Assembly: GCA_937858715.1 (NCBI GenBank)
Contig: CALLZY010000032.1
Coordinates: forward strand, 1-51,544
Reading direction: 5' to 3'
Length of the DNA: 51,544 nt
From: an uncultured Chitinophagaceae bacterium
Lineage (GTDB): Bacteria > Bacteroidota > Bacteroidia > Chitinophagales > Chitinophagaceae
Each line of letters opens with the position of its first letter. Position 1 is the first letter of the stretch. The notes beneath the pieces are model-generated. The model was given only the letters and a program-made list of their open reading frames with translations, was not told the DNA's origin and ran no database searches. A program made the position numbers and the translations under genes. Positions 1-6,335 of this stretch are shown here, piece after piece.

Positions 1-28
1 ATTTGCAAATTTGCTAAAATCTTCACAA

Positions 29-622
29 ATGAAACAGTTCTGGGATCAACGATATGCAGAAAATGAAACGGTTTATGGTTTTGCACCCAATCAGTTCTTT
101 AAGCAGTTTATTGACGGCAGGAAGCCCAGCTCCATTTTATTACCTGCAGAAGGTGAAGGCCGTAATGCTATCTATGCCGCTTCAAAAGGCTGGCAGGTAG
201 ATGCTTTTGATTTTAGTGAAGTGGCAAGGGATAAAGCGTTAGGTGTTGCAAGAGGACAAAAACTTAAGATAGATTATGTTCTCAGGGATATGGCCGATTT
301 CAAGGCTGGCAAGCAGTATGATGCAGTTGGGCTGATTTATGTACACTTACCAGAAAAGGAGAGAAAGGCGTTTCATGCAGAAATATATAATTCAATAAAA
401 CCAGGAGGTCTGTTTGTATTAGAGGCATTTGCCAAGGAACAGTTTGGGTTAAACAGCGGTGGCCCGAGAGACCTGGCTATGTTATACGATGCACCTTCAC
501 TTTGCTCCGATTTTCCATTTATGAACATGATAACCTGTGAACAGAAGGAAATAATTCTTGATGAAGGTGATTATCATAAAGGAAAAGCCGCTGTCCTTCG
601 TATGATAGGTCAACGGCTTTAA
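29..622 (+). CDS. class I SAM-dependent methyltransferase (TehB/thiopurine-type)
   Basis: Small soluble methyltransferase of about 197 residues. The N-terminus (MKQFWDQRYAENETVYG) is typical of the TehB/thiopurine-methyltransferase-like group. The SAM-binding region follows as LLPAEGEGRNAIYAASKGW, a motif I loop (ExGxGRN), then the acidic VDAFDFSE and the late strand KPGGLFVLEAF. An upstream in-frame TTG at 11 exists, but the ATG at 29 fits the family start better. The substrate cannot be read from sequence; tellurite, thiols and small metabolites are all possible. It converges on the dps gene with a gap of 15 nt. The left edge of the window lies just upstream, so its promoter and operon partners are not visible. 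Confidence 0.8.
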   Translation: MKQFWDQRYAENETVYGFAPNQFFKQFIDGRKPSSILLPAEGEGRNAIYAASKGWQVDAFDFSEVARDKALGVARGQKLKIDYVLRDMADFKAGKQYDAVGLIYVHLPEKERKAFHAEIYNSIKPGGLFVLEAFAKEQFGLNSGGPRDLAMLYDAPSLCSDFPFMNMITCEQKEIILDEGDYHKGKAAVLRMIGQRL

Positions 623-637
623 AAAATAATAGCACTA

Positions 638-1111
638 CTATTTGCCCATAAAGGAAGAGTACATCCACACTAATTTTTCCTGCTGGCGTATGTAATCACT
701 CATCAGTGCATTTGTTCCTTCGTCGTCAGCATCGGCAGAGAGGGACAAAAGTTCTCTTTCTATTTTCAGCAGAATGCCAAATGATTCAAGTACAGATTGT
801 ACAGCAATCTTTCCATCGCTGATGTTTTTCTTTTCTTTAATGGCGGCCATTTTCAGGTAATCTGTGTAAGAATGACTCGGGGTGTATCCAAGTGTCAGGA
901 TTCTTTCAGCCACTTCATCAATTTTTACCTGAAGGTCTGTATATAACTCTTCAAACTTGAGGTGCAGCTCAAAGAATTTTTCACCCTTGATGTTCCAATG
1001 AAAGCCACGGGTGTTTATGTACATAAGCTGAAAGTTTGCTAACAGTAAATCTAATTTACCAGCCAGTTTTTTTGATTTAGCCTGATCAAGACCAATTTGA
1101 GATGTTTTCAT
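638..1111 (-). CDS. dps: Dps-family ferritin-like DNA-protection protein
   Basis: At 157 residues this has the normal Dps length. Dps proteins form 12-subunit cages that oxidise and store iron with peroxide and protect DNA. The inter-subunit ferroxidase ligands are in register with the E. coli protein: H38, H50 (12 apart, as H51/H63), E54 in place of Asp67, D65 and E69 (as D78/E82). They lie in FHWNIKGEKFFELH and the following helix KIDEVAERI. The gene is divergent from the sulfide:quinone oxidoreductase-like gene across 339 nt containing two Crp-type palindromes, so peroxide or sulfide stress control is plausible. No -7 element at the spacing used by the other sites was found on this strand. 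Confidence 0.88.
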   Translation of the reverse strand: MKTSQIGLDQAKSKKLAGKLDLLLANFQLMYINTRGFHWNIKGEKFFELHLKFEELYTDLQVKIDEVAERILTLGYTPSHSYTDYLKMAAIKEKKNISDGKIAVQSVLESFGILLKIERELLSLSADADDEGTNALMSDYIRQQEKLVWMYSSFMGK

Positions 1112-1280
1112 TTTATGTGAATTTTTGAAAAGTAAAATTATTTCTATTTCTGAATAGTGATACTGAAAATATCCGGTTTTTGATTTTACTGTTAATAACT
1201 GGTGAAATGTTTAAACACTTAAGAAGCATATTCAGAGGAATTTTACCCTGATTTTTTACTCCATAAACAATTATTAATAA

Positions 1281-1294
1281 GTGACATGTATCAC
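1281..1294. promoter_or_regulatory. Crp/Fnr-type palindrome in the dps / flavoprotein intergenic region
   Basis: GTGACATGTATCAC contains perfect GTGA and TCAC half-sites separated by 6 nt and is followed by ACA, as in the classical CRP consensus. It lies 157 nt before the flavoprotein start and 170 nt before dps. At 22 nt downstream on either strand no convincing TAnnTTTG element is present, so it is not in the class II position seen at the other sites. Its centre is 82 bp (about eight helical turns) from the second site at 1363-1376. The rest of the 339-nt gap holds no gene I can support. Confidence 0.6.
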
Positions 1295-1362
1295 ACAAGT
1301 TAAAATAGTTGGCCAGAAAAGCCCATTATCATTTCAGTACCTGACAGGAGTCATTTTTATCT

Positions 1363-1406
1363 GTGACAGAACTCGCAAACTTAGAGATGAACCGGGAGGA
1401 GTTTTG
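1363..1406 (+). promoter_or_regulatory. Crp/Fnr-type site plus -7 element for the flavoprotein operon
   Basis: GTGACAGAACTCGC at 1363-1376 matches GTGA-N6-TCAC with one mismatch. Exactly 22 nt later comes GAGTTTTG (1399-1406), which matches the Bacteroidota -7 element TAnnTTTG except at its first base. This places the palindrome centre near -41 of the expected transcript start, the class II activator position. The same spacing is seen upstream of the CstB-like gene and the TauE-like gene. The predicted 5' leader is about 40 nt. Confidence 0.55.
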
Positions 1407-1450
1407 TGCCGTAATACACAGTTAAACAATTTGCTAAATAAACAGTCATT

Positions 1451-2689
1451 ATGAAACATCTTGTAATTCTTGGTGCCGGTACCGCAGGTACAATGATGGC
1501 CAACCATCTTAAGAAGCACCTGAAAAGACCTGAATGGCGCATCAGTATAATTGATGAAAGAACAGAACATCACTATCAACCAGGTTATCTATTTCTTCCT
1601 TTCGATATTTACGATCCGGAAGATATTGTAAAAACAATTGAAGAGTTTATTCCTAAGAACGTTAACCTGATTCAGGCGAAAATTGATAAGATTGTTCCGG
1701 CAGAGAATAAAGTAATAATGACTAACGGAACAGTTGCCATCTATGATGTGTTGATCATTGCCACAGGTGCAAGAACTGCCCCGGAGGAAATTGAAGGAAT
1801 GAAAGGTGAAGAATGGATGAAGTCTGTTTTTGATTTTTATACTTTTAAAGGTTCTCTGGCATTAAGGGACAAATTGAAAAACTGGGAAGGTGGCAAATTG
1901 GTGGTGCATATTACAGAGATGCCGATTAAATGCCCGGTAGCTCCCCTTGAGTTTGCATTCCTGGCCGACTCATTCTTCAAGGACAAAAAAATGAGGGATA
2001 AGGTTGAGATTACTTATGTTACTCCGCTTAGTGGTGCCTTTACCAAGCCAAAAGCAACAGAAGCACTTGAGCATTTGCTTGAAGAAAAACACATAAAGAT
2101 TGAAAGCGACTTTGCCATAATGGAAGTGGATAATGAAACAAAGGAGATTGTTGATTATGGAGGAAGAAGGGTTCCTTTCGACATTCTGGTGACAGTTCCT
2201 ACAAATAAAGGAGATGAAGTGATAGAAAGGTCTGGTTTGGGTGATGACCTGAATTTTGTGCCGACACATAAAGCGACGCTGCAGTCAAAGGCACATGAGA
2301 ACATTTTTGTAATCGGTGATGCCAGTAATATACCTGCATCAAAAGCCGGTTCAGTTGCCCACTTTGAAGCTGAAATTCTTACAGAAAATATACTACGGTA
2401 TGTGAAAGGCGAGCCCTTGAAAGAAGAGTTCGATGGCCACGCCAACTGCTTTATCGAAACCGGTGGTGGTAAGGCTCTGCTCATTGACTTTAACTATACA
2501 CATGAGCCGGTTGAAGGAACTTTCCCGTTCCCGGGTGTTGGCCCCCTTCGCCTGATGAAAGAAAGCCGGATGAACCACCTTGGCAAACTTGCATTCAAAT
2601 GGATTTACTGGCATATGCTGCTGAAAGGCACACATATTCCTTTTGTATCAGCAACAATGTCTGAGTCAGGAAAAAAATATGATAAGTAA
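1451..2689 (+). CDS. sulfide:quinone oxidoreductase-like FAD flavoprotein
   Basis: A 412-residue pyridine nucleotide-disulfide-type flavoprotein. The N-terminal FAD loop is LVILGAGTAGTMMANHL (GxGxxG at residues 8-13). The second FAD segment is FVIGDASNIPASKAGSVAHF (about 286-305). Two cysteines sit where redox cysteines are expected in sulfide:quinone oxidoreductases: C161 (MPIKCPVAP) and C333 (ANCFIETGG). The C-terminus (about 375-400) is amphipathic and probably binds the membrane. Known SQRs oxidise sulfide to sulfane sulfur and reduce quinone at the inner membrane. The gene starts a three-gene operon with TusE/DsrC-like and DsrE-like sulfur carriers, which supports this role over other NDH-2-like functions. 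The exact SQR type cannot be fixed by eye. Confidence 0.82.
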   Translation: MKHLVILGAGTAGTMMANHLKKHLKRPEWRISIIDERTEHHYQPGYLFLPFDIYDPEDIVKTIEEFIPKNVNLIQAKIDKIVPAENKVIMTNGTVAIYDVLIIATGARTAPEEIEGMKGEEWMKSVFDFYTFKGSLALRDKLKNWEGGKLVVHITEMPIKCPVAPLEFAFLADSFFKDKKMRDKVEITYVTPLSGAFTKPKATEALEHLLEEKHIKIESDFAIMEVDNETKEIVDYGGRRVPFDILVTVPTNKGDEVIERSGLGDDLNFVPTHKATLQSKAHENIFVIGDASNIPASKAGSVAHFEAEILTENILRYVKGEPLKEEFDGHANCFIETGGGKALLIDFNYTHEPVEGTFPFPGVGPLRLMKESRMNHLGKLAFKWIYWHMLLKGTHIPFVSATMSESGKKYDK

Positions 2690-2725
2690 TAAAACAACAA
2701 TTCTTAATTATATAAAATCAACAAC

Positions 2726-3034
2726 ATGGAAAGAACAATAGCTGGCAAAACAATTGCCGTAAACGACGAAGGTTACATGACAGATTTCAAGCAGTGGGAT
2801 AAATCAATAGGCGAGGCCCTTGCTGCTGAAAATGAACTTAGCCTGACACCCAGGCACTGGGAAGTACTTGAGTATATTCAAAAAGAGTATGTGAATGAAG
2901 TGCCGCTGAGCATACGCAAAATAGGCAAAAGCGGAGTGGTGGACATTAAGGAGTTTTATGTGCTTTTCCCCAAAGCCCCTTTGAAAACAGCAACTAAAAT
3001 TGCCGGCATCCCTAAACCCGCAAGCTGTATTTAA
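2726..3034 (+). CDS. TusE/DsrC-family sulfur carrier protein
   Basis: A 102-residue DsrC/TusE-family protein. The family C-terminus is clear: LFPKAPLKTATKIAG and then IPKPASCI, with the penultimate cysteine C101 (CysA) on the flexible arm. In sulfate/sulfur-metabolism DsrC a second cysteine (CysB) lies 11 residues earlier in a QAC motif. Here that position is threonine (TAT), so the protein has the single-cysteine, TusE-like arrangement. It also lacks the extra residues that A. vinosum DsrC has before the LFP motif. It probably accepts and passes persulfide sulfur rather than forming the DsrC trisulfide. It lies 36 nt after the flavoprotein gene and 20 nt before the DsrE-like gene. Confidence 0.85.
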   Translation: MERTIAGKTIAVNDEGYMTDFKQWDKSIGEALAAENELSLTPRHWEVLEYIQKEYVNEVPLSIRKIGKSGVVDIKEFYVLFPKAPLKTATKIAGIPKPASCI

Positions 3035-3054
3035 TAACCAATAAAAACTTTGTT

Positions 3055-3537
3055 ATGAGCGAAAATAAAGGTGAAATAAAAAAGATGATGATCATCTTGT
3101 CAAAAGCAACATTGGAAAATGTTTATGCAGCTTTTGTACTGGCCAACGGAGCAAGGATGGAAGGTATTGATGCTGAAATATTCTTCACTTTCTTTGGCCT
3201 GGAGGCTGTTCACAAAAAGAAAATGAACGGGTTGCATATTGCAACTGTTGGCAATCCCGCTATGCACATGCCTACCATGATTGGTGGTCTGCCCGGCATG
3301 GAAGCCTTTGCAACAAAAATGATGAAGAAAGAAATGGAAAAACTTGATATGCCGGAAGTGCCGGAGTTTCTCGAAATCCTTTCTGACTCAGGTGTAAAAA
3401 TGTGGGCTTGTAAACTTGCCTTTGATATGTTTCATTATAAAAAAGAGGATTTGTTTGAAGGAGTGAACGATATAATAACTGTTGGTGATTTTTATAAGAA
3501 GAGTGAAGGCGAAGGCGTTCACATGTTGTTTATTTAG
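3055..3537 (+). CDS. DsrE/DsrF-like (DsrE2-type) sulfur-transfer protein
   Basis: A 160-residue soluble alpha/beta protein. It starts with a DsrE-fold strand-helix (KKMMIILSKATLENVYAAFVLANGARMEGIDAEIFFTF, given here in part), has a Met-rich middle (residues about 75-100) and a conserved cysteine in KMWACKLAFDMF (about residue 122). This matches the DsrE2/peroxiredoxin-like group, in which that cysteine carries persulfide and often works with TusA, rhodanese or DsrC partners. It is the last gene of the flavoprotein operon and is followed by a strong hairpin terminator. Partner specificity is inferred from context. Confidence 0.8.
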   Translation: MSENKGEIKKMMIILSKATLENVYAAFVLANGARMEGIDAEIFFTFFGLEAVHKKKMNGLHIATVGNPAMHMPTMIGGLPGMEAFATKMMKKEMEKLDMPEVPEFLEILSDSGVKMWACKLAFDMFHYKKEDLFEGVNDIITVGDFYKKSEGEGVHMLFI

Positions 3538-3572
3538 CAGAAATTCCGGGGAGTTCATCCCCGGGAAATTGA

Positions 3573-3604
3573 AGCCGGGGATGTTTTTACATTCCCGGCT
3601 TTTT
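3573..3604 (+). terminator. bidirectional rho-independent terminator
   Basis: A 12-bp stem (AGCCGGGGATGT / ACATTCCCGGCT, one G-T position) with a TTTT loop is followed by T5. A second, shorter GC hairpin precedes it at about 3544-3567. It sits between the converging DsrE-like gene and the YeeE-like gene, and its T-tract overlaps the stop codon of the latter. Confidence 0.85.
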
Positions 3605-4133
3605 AATGGGGCAGTTTGTCTCTTAGACGGCCGTAAGTCCATGTCCCGGCTATTGCACTCAGAAGTGTCACAATTGCAACGGTGGCACCTGTACCAATTT
3701 GAGCAAAAATTGGTCCGGGACAGGCACCGGTAAGGGCCCAGCCAAAACCAAATAACAGACCGCCTATGATATTTCCTTTGTTGAGTTTGCGGGTTACAAA
3801 TTCAATCGGCTCGCCGTAAATAGTTTTTATGTTGAACCGTTTAATTATCCAGACAGAAATAATACCAACAATTACCGCTGAACCAATTACGCCGAACATA
3901 TGAAAACTCTGCAAGCGAAACATTTCCTGTATCCTGAACCAGGATATTACTTCCGCTTTTACCAGGATGATACCAAATAAAATTCCAGCAATGGCATATT
4001 TAAAATTATACCACCAAGGATGATTGAGTTCTGACTCGTTAAAACAAACGGCATCTAAAGACCTTACCTCAAAGTCGGCATTTTGTGTCAGGAATTCGTG
4101 GTGTTTTTTTTCTTCAACGGTATTTGGAGTCAT
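3603..4133 (-). CDS. YeeE/YedE-type sulfur transporter, C-terminal half protein (DUF6691-like)
   Basis: A 176-residue membrane protein with a roughly 40-residue cytosolic N-terminus and about four transmembrane helices. It carries the YeeE signature GWALTGACPGPIFAQIGTGA, whose cysteine is the conserved sulfur-relay residue of this family. YeeE/TsuA imports thiosulfate in E. coli and other bacteria as one polypeptide. Bacteroidota commonly split it into two half proteins, as here. The partner half is the next upstream gene, with 4 nt between them. The neighbouring sulfide-oxidation genes suggest thiosulfate or another sulfur compound as substrate; the direction of transport is unknown. Confidence 0.83.
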   Translation of the reverse strand: MTPNTVEEKKHHEFLTQNADFEVRSLDAVCFNESELNHPWWYNFKYAIAGILFGIILVKAEVISWFRIQEMFRLQSFHMFGVIGSAVIVGIISVWIIKRFNIKTIYGEPIEFVTRKLNKGNIIGGLLFGFGWALTGACPGPIFAQIGTGATVAIVTLLSAIAGTWTYGRLRDKLPH

Positions 4134-4137
4134 AGTA

Positions 4138-4701
4138 TTACAGGTTTATGATAATGGGAATAAGCAGATTTGAAACAATAAAGCCTCCCGCCATAAAGCA
4201 AACAGTGGCAATTAATGAAGGAAGCTGGAGGTTGGAGAGTCCCATGATGGAGTGACCGCTGGTACAGCCTCCTGCATATCTGGTGCCGAATCCAACAAGA
4301 AAACCCCCTGTAACAATTAGGACTAAACCTTTCAATGAAAAAAGTGAGGGCCAGTTGAAAATTTCTGTGGGTATCAGTTGTGTGTAATCAGTGATACCAT
4401 AGGAAGAAAGTTCTTTTACCAGTTTGGGGTTCAGTTGTATTGAAGGTGAAGTTGTTAACAATTGTGCCGCAATACTGCCACCGATCAAAATACCACCAAC
4501 CAGAAACAGGTTCCAGGTTTCTTTTTTCCAATCATATTTAAAAAAGGAAATACGTCCTGGAAAACAGGCAGCACATATATGCCGGAGCGATGATGATATT
4601 CCAAAGGATTTGTTCCCGATGATTAACAGCACAGGAACCATCAGTCCGATCAGCGGCCCGGCAATATACCAGGGCCAGGGTTTCATTATCCACTCAGGCA
4701 T
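4138..4701 (-). CDS. YeeE/YedE-type sulfur transporter, N-terminal half protein
   Basis: A 187-residue integral membrane protein with about five helices. It contains the other YeeE/YedE signature, RYAGGCTSGHSIMGLSNLQ, with the conserved cysteine near residue 142. A second cysteine pair occurs in HICAACFPGRISFF (about residues 41-55), also common in this half. It precedes and is co-transcribed with the C-terminal half. Together they should form the complete pseudo-symmetric channel. No GTGA-N6-TCAC site was found upstream, so unlike its neighbours it is not obviously part of the Crp/Fnr set. Confidence 0.83.
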   Translation of the reverse strand: MPEWIMKPWPWYIAGPLIGLMVPVLLIIGNKSFGISSSLRHICAACFPGRISFFKYDWKKETWNLFLVGGILIGGSIAAQLLTTSPSIQLNPKLVKELSSYGITDYTQLIPTEIFNWPSLFSLKGLVLIVTGGFLVGFGTRYAGGCTSGHSIMGLSNLQLPSLIATVCFMAGGFIVSNLLIPIIINL

Positions 4702-4808
4702 AGTCTATAATTTTTATGGACTGTAAAAATATCAGGAACCGATTTAATAACCAACTTTAGAATAAATTAATCTAGTTTCGTTATAGTTGACTTTCTAAGC
4801 ATAAAAAG

Positions 4809-4827
4809 GCCCGCTTACGTTGCGGGC
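4809..4827. terminator. bidirectional hairpin terminator
   Basis: GCCCGC and GCGGGC form a 6-bp GC stem around a 7-nt loop (TTACGTT), with A5 before and T3CT3 after. It is placed to end the DUF2202 gene on the minus strand, whose stop lies 26 nt away. Confidence 0.7.
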
Positions 4828-4852
4828 TTTCTTTCTTATTTCTTCTTAAATT

Positions 4853-5533
4853 CTAATGTTTGCAATTTTTTCCACATCCATTACCGCACCCTTTGCCATT
4901 TCCCGGGCCGTTGCCGGGTTTATTACCTTCATGTCCTTCGTGGCTGTTTTCAGAATTTATGATTGCATCATATGCTTCCTGGCTCAGGATTTCGGGTTTG
5001 TAGTCAATTCCCTGTCTTTTCAGATTACGGGTAAAAGCCCGGAGGTGATTTCCAGAGGCCATTTTCAAATACTTATAAGTGGAAATTATTTCTTCATTTT
5101 CTGTTTCGCTTATTCTTTTTTCAAGATCGGCAATATCAAGCTCCTCAATTTTGGCACCTGCTTTAAGGGCATCTGTCAATGAGTTGCTGCCACTGGCAGC
5201 CAGGTCTTTATAATAATTGCTGAATGCGGGGTTAGAGAATACGCCTCTCTTATCATTATTGTTTTCTACAGGGTCTGTAAGTTTATACTTTGTGATTAGC
5301 TCTTTTACCCTATCCATGTGATGTTGTTCACTTTGACGTATGTTGCCAAAGGGATTAACTTCCCATTTTTCATACATAGCATTATAAACATCTCTGGCCA
5401 GTTTTTCTTCCTCTCTCATGTAGAGAATTGCTTCTTTTTCCTTTTGGTTCAAGGATACAATTTCTTGTGCAGAAATGTTGAGGCTGCTGATTGCAGCAAG
5501 TATTACGGTAAGGAATCGTTTCATGTTTTTCAT
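4853..5533 (-). CDS. secreted DUF2202 (ferritin-like) protein with Cys/His/Gly-rich tail
   Basis: The ATG at 5533 (or 5524) gives the signal peptide MKRFLTVILAAISSLNISAQ; the longer reading to 5599 has no signal-like start and is probably not used. The mature part matches DUF2202, a four-helix ferritin-like domain: YMREEEKLARDVYNAMYEKW, SEQHHMDRVKELI and later GNHLRAFTRNLKRQG keep the acidic/His residues expected of a metal site. The last roughly 30 residues are rich in Gly, Asn, His and Cys (GKGCGNGCGKNCKH), which suggests an added metal-binding tail. The function of DUF2202 is unknown. It sits between two sulfur-related operons on the same strand. Confidence 0.8.
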   Translation of the reverse strand: MKNMKRFLTVILAAISSLNISAQEIVSLNQKEKEAILYMREEEKLARDVYNAMYEKWEVNPFGNIRQSEQHHMDRVKELITKYKLTDPVENNNDKRGVFSNPAFSNYYKDLAASGSNSLTDALKAGAKIEELDIADLEKRISETENEEIISTYKYLKMASGNHLRAFTRNLKRQGIDYKPEILSQEAYDAIINSENSHEGHEGNKPGNGPGNGKGCGNGCGKNCKH

Positions 5534-5639
5534 TTGTCGGGTGATTAACAATAGTTTAATAGAATAAGACGCAGATTTAAAAACTATCCTATGGGACACA
5601 ATAAATTACTGCAAACTTCTTCTTAAGGGGGATAAAAAC

Positions 5640-5668
5640 AAGCGGCGTGACGTTAGACCACACCGCTT
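5640..5668 (-). terminator. terminator of the rhodanese operon
   Basis: On the minus strand AAGCGGTGTG and CACGCCGCTT form a 10-bp stem with one G-T wobble, followed by GTTTTTATC. On the plus strand the wobble becomes a C-A mismatch, so the structure favours the minus-strand transcript that ends with the 103-residue rhodanese. Confidence 0.75.
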
Positions 5669-5692
5669 TAATTTTTTGCAGAACCTGTAATT

Positions 5693-6004
5693 CTATCTGA
5701 TTTTACTTTGAAGGCTTGTCCATGGCCCGCCGTTATATACCTCAATTCCGGCAGATTTGAGTATGTTTTTTGCCATGCCGCTTCTGCCTCCGCTAAGACA
5801 AACAGTAATAACTGGTTTATTCAGTTTTTTAATGTCTGCGACTTTACTACGGATACTCTCAACAGGATAATTTTTTGAGCCTTTGATATTGCCACTCCTG
5901 AACTCCATTGGTGAACGTACGTCAATTATTACGGCGCCGTTGTTTACCAGTTCTTTGAAATCGACAGTTTTAATGCCAAATATTTTTTTTATGAACTCAA
6001 TCAT
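5693..6004 (-). CDS. single-domain rhodanese-like sulfurtransferase
   Basis: 103 residues with one complete rhodanese domain: an N-terminal helix, VIIDVRSPMEFRSGNIKGSKN, and the active-site loop TVCLSGGRSGMA with catalytic cysteine near residue 69. Such proteins move sulfane sulfur between persulfides and acceptors. It is the last gene of a three-gene operon with a second rhodanese (11-nt gap) and the CstB-like enzyme. The hydrophobic start (MIEFIKKIFG) looks like an amphipathic helix rather than a signal peptide. Confidence 0.88.
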   Translation of the reverse strand: MIEFIKKIFGIKTVDFKELVNNGAVIIDVRSPMEFRSGNIKGSKNYPVESIRSKVADIKKLNKPVITVCLSGGRSGMAKNILKSAGIEVYNGGPWTSLQSKIR

Positions 6005-6015
6005 CTTTTTTCGTT

Positions 6016-6297
6016 TTAGTTAACTAAGAATTGCATATCACCAATACCACCGCCATTATAAACATTTGATATGCCGTTTTGGGCAAGAATACTGGCTGCC
6101 ATACTGCTTCTGGCACCACTACGACAATAAACAACCACTGCTGTATTGAAAGCCTTAAACTCGTCTGTTTTATATGGGATTTGGTCAACCGGAATATTTT
6201 TTGCGCCGGCTATGTGCCCCATTTCATACTCCATGGGTGTACGTACGTCGACGATTACTGTGGTGGGGTTATTTACGATTTCTTTTAAACTGCTCAT
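6016..6297 (-). CDS. single-domain rhodanese-like sulfurtransferase
   Basis: 93 residues, cytosolic, with no signal peptide. VIVDVRTPMEYEMGHIAGAKNIPVD is the usual CH2A-like region (shown as overlapping parts), and VVVYCRSGARSSMAAS is the active-site loop with the CRSGxR motif of GlpE/PspE-type rhodaneses; the cysteine is near residue 58. It lies 38 nt downstream of the CstB-like gene. Two tandem rhodaneses plus the rhodanese domain of the fusion protein give four rhodanese folds in one operon, one of which lacks a catalytic cysteine. Confidence 0.9.
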   Translation of the reverse strand: MSSLKEIVNNPTTVIVDVRTPMEYEMGHIAGAKNIPVDQIPYKTDEFKAFNTAVVVYCRSGARSSMAASILAQNGISNVYNGGGIGDMQFLVN

Positions 6298-6335
6298 TTC
6301 TTTTTAAGATTGATTTAGTGATGAATTTGATTTAG

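Noticed and set aside
11-28. Extension of the first methyltransferase to a TTG at 11
   Set aside because: The family begins with MKQFWDQRY, and the ATG at 29 gives exactly that start.
1113-1298. 61-residue open frame on the minus strand next to dps
   Set aside because: It spans the regulatory gap with a Crp-type palindrome, has no domain-like sequence, and its composition is that of AT-rich intergenic DNA.
1341-1354. TGAC-AGGA-GTCA palindrome near the flavoprotein promoter
   Set aside because: Only four-base half-sites and no second copy with a comparable position; likely chance.
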